A stretch of DNA of 36,769 nt from positions 38,269 through 75,037 of the forward strand of contig JAUJOO010000013.1 of NCBI GenBank assembly GCA_030447585.1. The letters run 5' to 3'. A model generated the notes under the pieces. It made no database searches and was not told the DNA's origin. It saw only the letters and a program-made list of their open reading frames with translations. The position numbers were made by a program, and so were the translations under genes. This stretch comes from Nocardioidaceae bacterium (GTDB taxonomy: Bacteria > Actinomycetota > Actinomycetes > Propionibacteriales > Nocardioidaceae). Below are positions 19,522 to 26,072 of the stretch, piece after piece; position 1 is the stretch's first letter, and each line of letters opens with the position of its first letter.

Positions 19522-19923
19522 TCATCCGCTGCGGACCTGATCCTCCTCGCCATCGGAGCGGCCTTCTCGGAGCCGGCTCAGCCAGCTCATCGCGAGTTCC
19601 ACCGTCATACCGCCAAAGAGTTCAGGCGTCGAGACCTCGTAGAGAAACCTCGCCAACTCCTCGGACGCTTGAGCGTCCAAACCGATGTCATCGCGGCTAT
19701 GCACGACTTCCGCCCAGCTTTCCAAGTCCTCGGCCGTGAGGTCGCCTTGGACGTACGACTCGAGAGCTCTCTTCGCGTGCTGCGTGGTGAACTGCACGAG
19801 GTCTTGCTCCTCATCCCATGGAAGGGCTGCCACAGCCGCTATGGTGTCAGCCGTTTCAGGCTTGAGTTCGACGAGATCGGTGAGAACTTCAACGCGGTCT
19901 GCGTCGGGGTGCCAGGATGTCAC
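19522..19923 (-). CDS. Candidate immunity protein for the 19920-20767 toxin module
   Basis: An acidic 133-residue protein with no signal peptide or membrane span, predicted largely helical. It contains LPWDEEQDLVQFTTQHAKRA, LESWAEVVHSRDDIGLD and LFGGMTVELAMSWLSRL. It starts at GTG 19923, overlapping the toxin stop by 4 nt (GTGA). This is the tight toxin-immunity coupling seen elsewhere in this locus and in polymorphic toxin systems generally. Small size, acidity and overlap support an immunity role; I do not assign a named Imm family. It remains intact although the toxin upstream has lost its leader. Confidence 0.65.
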   Translation of the reverse strand: MTSWHPDADRVEVLTDLVELKPETADTIAAVAALPWDEEQDLVQFTTQHAKRALESYVQGDLTAEDLESWAEVVHSRDDIGLDAQASEELARFLYEVSTPELFGGMTVELAMSWLSRLREGRSDGEEDQVRSG

Positions 19924-20767
19924 GGACTCATCTTGTCCTTCACATGGATGACCTTGCCATCAGGGCCATACGTTGTCTTCGTGTAGCCGATCGTCGTGCC
20001 AGATGAATCAACGATCTTCGTGTATGCGGCGTACGAACCGGGAACTCGTCCGGGTACCTTGGTTGAGAACTGCACCGACCCCTCCGCTAGTCGGGTCACC
20101 TCGGTCTCTTCTGCGCCAGCAGGCAGCTTCCGCTCATAACGCTTCAGGTTTTCGGCCTCTTTGGCCGTCAGGTTTCCCCTGCCGATTCTGGATGAGCTTC
20201 GGGTCAGTCGCCTTCTCCAGTCCCTTCTTGGCGTCGCGGAGGTAGCTTCGCGGTCTTGGCGTCGCCTTCTCGCAGTCGTTGATCGCATCACCAATGACGA
20301 AGTTGGCGTCGCGGACGCCGTCCTCGCCCCCGCGGCGCAGCCCTTCCCACGCCGACATCCGCAGGTAGTCCAACAGCGATGGGTCATTGTCGTCGTCGCC
20401 GTCGACGGTCTTGGCGACGTTGCCGAGCTTGAACCAAGGGAGGTCGCGCGCGCATGAGAACACCATGCCCTCCGAGGCGCATTCGGCGCTGGTGACGTCT
20501 CGGCGCCTCCTCTCGAACACCAGCCGAGCCCGTGCGGCGAAGCCGTCGTCAGTGCTGCCGCTCCTCGCGTCCGCCTTCACGCCGCGCGTCCGCGAACAGC
20601 TCCAACGCCCCACCAGCCACCGCCGCCGCCGCCGACACAAATCCCGCCGCCTGCGATGCAACACCGCCGCCGACACCGGCGCCGACAACAACCCCTCCAC
20701 CGCCGCCACCGCGTCGGTGGCGATCCAGCGACGACGGCAAACGCCTCCGCCTCGGATCAGCCCCGGT
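19920..20767 (-). pseudogene. Decayed toxin module: leader remnants plus intact toxin tip
   Basis: Read on the reverse strand, about 20767-20530 holds scrambled pieces of the toxin leader (AVAGGALELFADA, then AARARLVFE) with internal deletions. Next comes the shared hinge DDDNDPSLLDYLR near 20380. Then follow module-specific segments (FVIGDAINDCEKA, YLRDAKKGLEKATDPKLIQN) and a tip of about 85 residues from GNLTAKEAENLKRYERKL to YTKTTYGPDGKVIHVKDKMSP. A one-base insertion near 20170-20180 (A run) separates pretoxin from tip. The tip itself is open and looks conserved (VPGRVPGSYAAYTKIVD, then GYTKTTY). I recall similar C-termini in Rhs-type toxins but give no family name or activity. A silent cassette rather than an active gene. 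Confidence 0.7.
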
Positions 20768-21493
20768 CCGCCTGGTCTCGCCACCGGACGGTGACTCGCG
20801 CAGGGTCACCAAAGCCGCCCGCAGCCCGAGCACGCCATCGGCAGACACGGCAGTCGGATGCTCCCCGAGAGTAATCAGTAAGCCGCCCCCGAGCCGCTTC
20901 GTGTCATAGCCGTCAAGTGGCACCTTCAGTCGATGGATCAGTGGATCCGATAGATAGGTCATCCATCCGACGACTCCGCCATCAGTCGGCTGCGTGTCCG
21001 CGAGCTCGTGACTCGTCCACGTCGCCCACGTCGGTTCCCAGGACTCGACCACCGCCTCCACTAGCGCACCCGCGGTAGCGCCGGTGAAGAGTCGCCGTCC
21101 CACCTCGCCCTCAGGCGACGGGAGATTCAATACCAGAGCATTCCCCAAACCCTTCACGGCGGTGTAGCACCCGCAGTGAACACTCAGCCCTACAGAGTCC
21201 GGGGAGGCGGACCCGTTCCACATTCCGACCCGGAAACCGAGCTCCTCAACCACCGGACGATCCCCCAGATCGCGGCGGTTACGACCCGCCAGCAACAGGT
21301 CCCGAATCCGGACCGGGGTGGGCTCGACCGGTTTGCGCAGCGCGTCTCGACGCGACCGACCCTTCTGGTACCACGTTCCCAGCGCAGGGTCGACGGATCC
21401 GATGCGCTTGAGAAAGCTCACACACCGGTCGGTGCACTGCTCTAACGTCTCCGGTCGCGCACCCCAATAGGCACCCAAGTAGTGACTACCCAT
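20549..21493 (-). CDS. Imm52-family immunity protein, C-terminus fused in frame to toxin-leader DNA
   Basis: Immunity protein expected to bind and block the Tox-REase-5 nuclease encoded immediately upstream; TseT-TsiT of Pseudomonas is the characterised relative. The N-terminal ~235 residues carry the family pattern: AYWGARPETLEQCTDRC near residue 8, WYQKGRSRRDAL, GFRVGMWNG, VGLSVHCGCY, VVESWEPTWATWTS, GWMTYLSD and GGGLLITLGEHP. It begins at ATG 21493, 18 nt after the toxin stop. After about residue 240 the frame runs into the next cassette's leader remnant and includes AGFVSAAAAVAGGALELFADA before stopping at 20549. The natural C-terminal end is therefore probably lost or replaced; the extra ~75 residues are an accidental fusion. 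Confidence 0.85.
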   Translation of the reverse strand: MGSHYLGAYWGARPETLEQCTDRCVSFLKRIGSVDPALGTWYQKGRSRRDALRKPVEPTPVRIRDLLLAGRNRRDLGDRPVVEELGFRVGMWNGSASPDSVGLSVHCGCYTAVKGLGNALVLNLPSPEGEVGRRLFTGATAGALVEAVVESWEPTWATWTSHELADTQPTDGGVVGWMTYLSDPLIHRLKVPLDGYDTKRLGGGLLITLGEHPTAVSADGVLGLRAALVTLRESPSGGETRRTGADPRRRRLPSSLDRHRRGGGGGGVVVGAGVGGGVASQAAGFVSAAAAVAGGALELFADARREGGREERQH

Positions 21494-21511
21494 GAGGCGA
21501 CCGCTCTCCTC

Positions 21512-22489
21512 TCACGGAGTCCACACGACATCGATCCCCGTGACATCGTTCTCCCTGAGGAACCTTCTCATCGCGTCCGCGGCCGACTTCTCCGCCACAG
21601 ACCATCTGATCTTTGTCCCGGCGGCCGCTGCGATCTGCCGCTCGGCTTGCTCGACGAGAGTCTCCTTCCCGTGGAAGAAGTCGCGGAACTCCCCGTCCTT
21701 GACGAAGTTAGCGTAGCCAGGCCCTTTGGCCTCCAGCAGGACGCCGTCGCGGTAGCCGTCGAACCTGACACCGTCGATTTCGTAGACGGAACCGTCGGTC
21801 CGCCCGGTGATCTTCGCTTGGTACTTCCGGGCACGCTCCGACATGGACTCGTTGGCCTTGGCCCACTTCCCCGGGCCAGGAGTAGCTAAGGCTGAGGTAT
21901 CGCCCTTGTCCACCGCCTTGTCCGCGTCGCGCAGGTCGTCTCCGCGGTCGAACACGTCGTCGACGTACTTCAATGCCTTGCCCGCCTTGAACAACGGGAC
22001 CGTCGTGACGGCGTTGAACGCGCAGCCGCCGCTCAGAACATCCTCACGGCAGGAGTTGATGGCGTCGCCGGCGAGGAAGTTCCACGCCGGCTCGCCACCG
22101 TGGTTCCACACCCAGCCGGCGCCGTCGGAGATGCCGTCCTTAGTCGCCCCCGCGGCATCTTTGGCCTCTTCCCACGCCAAGTCGGTCCCGACATCCACCA
22201 CAGCCGGAACGGCCCGCAGGTAGTCCAACAGCGATGGGTCATCGTCGTCGTCGTCGGACAGGTCGACCTCGACCTCGAGCGGCCCCGGCGCCAGATAATC
22301 GGTGTGGTCGTCGTCGTCAGACCCGACGCCCGAAAACACCAGACCGGTCGTGGCCGGGAAGGCCTTGCTGGCCGCCAGGAACCGCACCGACTCCGGCGTC
22401 GGACCCCGACCCAGCACCGCCGCCGTCGTCTCGGCGGCTGCGTCGAGGTCCGCGCGCAGCCGCGCCTCCTCCACCCCCAGCTCGAACAC
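21512..22489 (-). CDS. Orphan toxin cassette with Tox-REase-5 nuclease domain (leader missing)
   Basis: Displaced C-terminal part of a polymorphic toxin, 325 residues from the first usable GTG. Residues 1-195 are nearly identical to residues ~142-337 of the complete toxin at 24381-25760: acidic SDDDDHTDY and the hinge DPSLLDYLR, then GDAINSCRED and CAFNAVTTVPLFKAGKALK. After ADKAVDK the sequences part. The unique tip has GVRFDGYRDGVLLEAKGPGYANF, the restriction-endonuclease-fold site with Asp244 and Glu253-x-Lys255, typical of Tox-REase-5, which degrades DNA. Homology continues upstream to about 22539, but one extra base near 22520 and an absent leader leave no secretion domain. It probably awaits recombination onto the full leader. 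Imm52 follows. Confidence 0.85.
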   Translation of the reverse strand: MFELGVEEARLRADLDAAAETTAAVLGRGPTPESVRFLAASKAFPATTGLVFSGVGSDDDDHTDYLAPGPLEVEVDLSDDDDDDPSLLDYLRAVPAVVDVGTDLAWEEAKDAAGATKDGISDGAGWVWNHGGEPAWNFLAGDAINSCREDVLSGGCAFNAVTTVPLFKAGKALKYVDDVFDRGDDLRDADKAVDKGDTSALATPGPGKWAKANESMSERARKYQAKITGRTDGSVYEIDGVRFDGYRDGVLLEAKGPGYANFVKDGEFRDFFHGKETLVEQAERQIAAAAGTKIRWSVAEKSAADAMRRFLRENDVTGIDVVWTP

Positions 22490-22539
22490 CAGCCGGGTCT
22501 TCGCGGCGAAGACCCGGTTCGTCGTAGCGCTGCTGCTCC
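21904..22539. repeat. Toxin-core direct repeat, copy 2
   Basis: About 636 bp near-identical to 24749-25386 in the same orientation. It encodes the shared toxin core and pretoxin. Differences are few: scattered substitutions, one GTC/GAC triplet in the acidic run, and one extra base near 22520. Sequence outside both ends is unrelated. Such repeats permit recombination that swaps toxin tips. Confidence 0.9.
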
Positions 22540-22614
22540 CAGGCCGACTTCGTGTTCGACCGCCCGCCCGGATACGTCAGCCAGTGAGCCCCGAGATGCT
22601 GCCATGCTTGAGCC

Positions 22615-23819
22615 ATGTCGTACGACCTCACCATCATCGGCTCCAAAGCCCTTCCACGAGATGAACTCATCGATGCCATTCGATCCACCGAGTGCTTCGA
22701 CGTGGCAAATCAGACGAACTCTGGAGACGATGTCCTGACGGTCGTCGTAGGCGCAGAGCGCGACTATGTCTGCTCCGTGGCCGGGCCCTACGGTGTTGAA
22801 CCGGATGACGTGTCTGTCGACGTGGCCGCGGTGGTGGGAAGTCCCCGGTTCATGTACACCATGGCGGTTGAAGGGAGTATGCCGACCGCTGTGGAAGCCG
22901 CAGTCCGGCTGGCTCGGAGGTTGGCGGTCGTCGTGGAGGGGGCGACGACAGATGACCAGACCGGTGAAATTTGGTCCCGCGGACAGCGCCGCAGGATGAG
23001 CAAGGTGCAACCGGGTGCCGCTGTCGACATCGTCCAACTGCGCTGGCACGTCTTGCGGGCACAGGCGTCCTCAGACATCGCACGCCGGTACGTTGACCTC
23101 TGCGTCCGATACCTGCCGGAGGCTTTGCCCAAGAGATACGGCAGTGACGAGCCGCTTCAAGGCAAATGGTCGGACGGCGAGAAGGCAGCGTTTATCCAGG
23201 CGGCGCAGCACGACGACGAAACTCTGTACTTCGTCAGCACACGGCCCTGCTTCGGAGGGTCGCTGGCGTCGACGGCCGGGAGTTCAGGCGACACAGTGAT
23301 CACTCACAAGCTTTCGATCGAGCGAGGCGCCCTCTACGATCCGCCCTTGAGGAACAACCTCCGAAGTTTGTTCGTGGAGTTCGCGGCACAGCCGGGCTGC
23401 TTCTTCGCCCTCGCCGAGGTTGTCCGGGGACTCATGTATGACGGACGGGAACTCTCCTACGCAGCCACAACCGAGCGGACCGTTTCGCTGGCCAGGGGGG
23501 TCGTTGGCATGGCCTGCCGCCGTACCCGGTCTGGTGGACGTGGTACGCCCGGGAGTACGCGGAAATGGTGAAACCCCACCTGAGCAGAGGCGAATTATCC
23601 GAGGGCCGACGCGGCACCTTTCATGCCTGGGGTGAGCGTCCATTGGACCGGGACGCCATCGCGCTCCTGCTGGCGCCAAACGAAGATTCCACGGACCAAA
23701 GCAGCTCGACGTGGCTGCCTGTGGAGTTGCTCGCCACCGTGAACCCCCGCCACGCCCGCTTCTTCAACCCGCCTCTGACACCGGCCTCGGCCATGCCGGC
23801 GCAACTCCAGAGTCCGTAG
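22615..23819 (+). CDS. Unknown ~400-residue protein inside the toxin array (one frame break)
   Basis: I do not recognise a named family. The protein starts MSYDLTIIGSKALPRDELID and has no signal peptide or membrane segment. It has an alpha/beta N-terminal half, a middle helix TAVEAAVRLARRLAVVVEGA, and a C-terminal half with LSYAATTERTVSLARG. Past a frame break at 23505-23508 (one base missing) it continues HGLPPYPVWWTWYAREYAEM and ends at 23819. It is encoded opposite to the toxins, between the immunity candidate at 23851 and the Tox-REase-5 cassette. A diverged fragment sits at 19252-19493, so it has duplicated together with toxin DNA. It could be an orphan immunity protein; this is inference from context. 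Confidence 0.65.
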
Positions 23820-23850
23820 ACGAGCCAGGGAGCCTGGCTCACACTGAAGG

Positions 23851-24384
23851 TCAGGCCATCTTGTCCGCCACTCGCAGCAGGCGGACAAATTTGTCGTGCT
23901 TAACGGGGAGACCACCCACCTTCCGGTGTCCGTGGCCGGCCACCTGCGATGCCACGTCGATCTCCATGTTCGGATCTCCGCCCCGAGTGAAGCCCATCAC
24001 CACGTCACGCTGGTAAGAAGCGCTCTTTCTGCCGGCTGTGAAGAGCTCCCACCGAAGATGCGTATGCCGTCGAATCATCACATCTCCCAAGAACAGCGCG
24101 ATATCGGTCACAACGGAGTACCACTCCGGCAATAACCTGCCGGGGATCTCGGGGTCTTCTTCGACATTTTCGCGAAACCAGTCATCCAGTGCCTGTACGC
24201 CCTCATCGCTGGACTCCAACCGCAGTCCGTTTGTCTGAAGGAGGCCTGCCAGCATCTGCACCCGGAGTGGGCGCTCCTCCATGAGCTTGTCAAAAGCCCA
24301 CCGGGCCTCCTTCCTCGACAAACTGCCCGCGTCGCCAGAGACACCCGGGTCGTACAGCTCGTAGTCGCCCCACTCGATCGTCAT
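23851..24384 (-). CDS. Candidate immunity protein for the complete toxin
   Basis: A 177-residue soluble protein beginning MTIEWGDYELYDPGVSGDAG. It has a helical first half (RKEARWAFDKLMEERPLRVQ) and a middle segment LPEWYSVVTDIALFLGDVMIRR followed by HLRWELFTAGRKSASYQRD. There is no signal peptide. Its ATG overlaps the toxin TGA by 4 nt (ATGA), the strongest sign that it protects against the toxin at 24381-25760. It is convergent with the gene ending at 23819, 31 nt away. No Imm family name is assigned. G+C appears lower here and at the toxin tip than in the shared core, consistent with separate acquisition of the tip-immunity pair. Confidence 0.7.
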   Translation of the reverse strand: MTIEWGDYELYDPGVSGDAGSLSRKEARWAFDKLMEERPLRVQMLAGLLQTNGLRLESSDEGVQALDDWFRENVEEDPEIPGRLLPEWYSVVTDIALFLGDVMIRRHTHLRWELFTAGRKSASYQRDVVMGFTRGGDPNMEIDVASQVAGHGHRKVGGLPVKHDKFVRLLRVADKMA

Positions 24385-25760
24385 GGTTCAGTTGTCCACG
24401 GTATATCCGCCTTGTCCAAGGCGTCCTGCAGGGACTCCGTCGGACCGGATTTGCCGGTAACCGCGCTCCTTGAGAAGACCCACTGGACTTCTTCCACCTT
24501 CTCGTTCTCCAGTAGCCACTTATCCTTGGCGATCTGTTCCTTTATGACCTTTGTTAACGAAGTTCTACCGACCTTCGACTCAATAGCGATTCGGTCGCTT
24601 GTCAAGATGTCAATCCGTCGGCGACCGAATGGAGTCCTCTCCGTCTGTTCAACCTTGGCGATCGGATGTCTATCACGTAGCCGGTCTCTGGCATCGTCAC
24701 CGGCTCTCCTGTTGGGCCCAATGTTGGAAGGTTTGGTGGCGTCCTTGGCCTTGTCCACCGCCTTGTCCGCGTCGCGCAGGTCGTCTCCGCGGTCGAACAC
24801 GTCGTCGACGTACTTCAATGCCTTGCCCGCCTTGAACAACGGGACCGTCGTGACGGCGTTGAACGCGCAGCCGCCGCTCAAGATGTCCTCACGGCAGGAG
24901 TTGATGGCGTCGCCGGCGAGGAAGTTCCACGCCGGCTCGCCACCGTGGTTCCACATCCAGCCGGCGCCATTGGAGATGCCGTCCTTAGTCGCCCCCGCGG
25001 CGTCTTTGGCCTCTTCCCACGCCAAGTCGGTCCCGACATCCACCACAGCCGGAACGGCCCGCAGGTAGTCCAACAGCGATGGGTCATTGTCGTCGTCGTC
25101 GTCGGACAGGTCGACCTCGACCTCGAGCGGCCCCGGCGCCAGATAATCGGTGTGGTCGTCGTCGTCAGACCCGACGCCCGAAAACACCAGACCGGTCGTG
25201 GCCGGGAAGGCCTTGCTGGCCGCCAGGAACCGCACCGACTCCGGCGTCGGACCCCGACCCAGCACCGCCGCCGTCGTCTCGGCGGCTGCGTCCAGGTCCG
25301 CGCGCAGCCGCGCCTCCTCCACCCCCAGCTCGAACACCAGCCGCGCCCGTGCGGCGAAGACCCGGTCGTCGTAGCGCTGCCGCTCCTCGGCCGCCGTAAG
25401 AGACCCGCCAGGCCCCGCGGTGACCGGCTCGGCGTAGAACCCGGCCACCCGGGCCGCCTCGAAGCGGCCGTTCAGCTCCTCCACACCGGCGTCGTACGCC
25501 GCCACCGCGTCCGCGAACAGCTCCAACGCCCCACCGGCCACCGTCGCCGCCGCAGACACCGACCCCGCCACCTGGGACACCGGCTGTACGGCTGAGGAAA
25601 GCGGGGCTGTCAGGGATCCGTCGACCGCCGCCACCGCGCCACTGTGCCGCCCGGCCACAGCCGCCTGGACGTCCCAGACCCGCGACGAGCCGGCGAACAA
25701 CGCCTCCGCCTCGGCACGGATCAGCCCCGCCTCCGCAGGGTAGGGCGCGAACAACGACAC
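24381..25760 (-). CDS. Complete polymorphic toxin: helical leader, acidic hinge, pretoxin, PD-(D/E)xK-like nuclease tip
   Basis: 459 residues from GTG 25760, which has an AAGGA site about 9 nt upstream. Residues 1-130 are alanine-rich and helical, with no Sec signal, and resemble leaders of proteins exported by type VII secretion (inferred). Acidic runs lie at 199-202 and 220-226, followed by DPSLLDYLR. Residues ~235-337 form a pretoxin region with paired Cys (NSCRED, GGCAF). The tip (338-459) is unique to this copy: RRIDILT with Asp384, IAIESKVGRT with Glu394-Ser-Lys396, EQIAKDKWLL and VQWVFS, a restriction-endonuclease-fold pattern implying DNA or RNA cleavage. It is the only array copy with an intact start, leader and tip. 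The immunity candidate overlaps its stop. Confidence 0.82.
   Translation of the reverse strand: MSLFAPYPAEAGLIRAEAEALFAGSSRVWDVQAAVAGRHSGAVAAVDGSLTAPLSSAVQPVSQVAGSVSAAATVAGGALELFADAVAAYDAGVEELNGRFEAARVAGFYAEPVTAGPGGSLTAAEERQRYDDRVFAARARLVFELGVEEARLRADLDAAAETTAAVLGRGPTPESVRFLAASKAFPATTGLVFSGVGSDDDDHTDYLAPGPLEVEVDLSDDDDDNDPSLLDYLRAVPAVVDVGTDLAWEEAKDAAGATKDGISNGAGWMWNHGGEPAWNFLAGDAINSCREDILSGGCAFNAVTTVPLFKAGKALKYVDDVFDRGDDLRDADKAVDKAKDATKPSNIGPNRRAGDDARDRLRDRHPIAKVEQTERTPFGRRRIDILTSDRIAIESKVGRTSLTKVIKEQIAKDKWLLENEKVEEVQWVFSRSAVTGKSGPTESLQDALDKADIPWTTEP
24749..25386. repeat. Toxin-core direct repeat, copy 1 (in the complete toxin)
   Basis: Counterpart of 21904-22539, same orientation, about 638 bp. 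The left boundary falls in the codons for ADKAVDK, exactly where the toxin tips diverge. The right boundary falls in the codons for ERQRYDD, where the orphan cassette loses the leader. Confidence 0.9.
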
Positions 25761-26072
25761 CGATCCAGTCCTTCCCGGGCTGGCTCAACTACGACTCAGC
25801 GGCAGCCTAAACTCGCCCAGGGTCACCAAGGATCGCCGCGAACCGGTCGACGGCCGCCGCACCAACAAGCAGCACCACCTATACCCCTGTCTAGGCGAGC
25901 ACCATGCTCAGCGTCCGGATTGACGACATGCCCACGTGCGGGGTGCAGCCCACGTGACGATCCCCGTTCTGCCGGTGCCGCCCTCGGGGCATAGGTTGGT
26001 GTCAGCACACAGCAGTCGAGTACCCCCGCCCGGCGAAGACGCGCACGGGCCGAAGCCGCTAGGAGAGCCGAC
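25761..26072. other. Divergent intergenic region, toxin operon / citrate synthase
   Basis: About 312 nt upstream of both the toxin GTG and the citrate synthase GTG, so it should hold both promoters. I see no conserved gene and no convincing -35/-10 pair. The short reading frames crossing it have no recognisable content. The toxin ribosome-binding site (AAGGA near 25770) and the gltA site (AGGAGAG near 26061) are clear. Confidence 0.5.

Noticed and set aside
22317-22688. Minus-strand frame beginning MDRMASMSSS as a replacement leader for the Tox-REase-5 cassette
   Set aside because: It covers the start of the plus-strand gene at 22615 and then leaves the toxin frame at the extra base near 22520, so it yields no toxin fusion and shows no leader-like helix pattern.
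19190-25560. CRISPR-like repeats
   Set aside because: The repeated sequences are long coding segments at irregular multi-kilobase spacing with no short uniform spacers; they are toxin-gene duplications.
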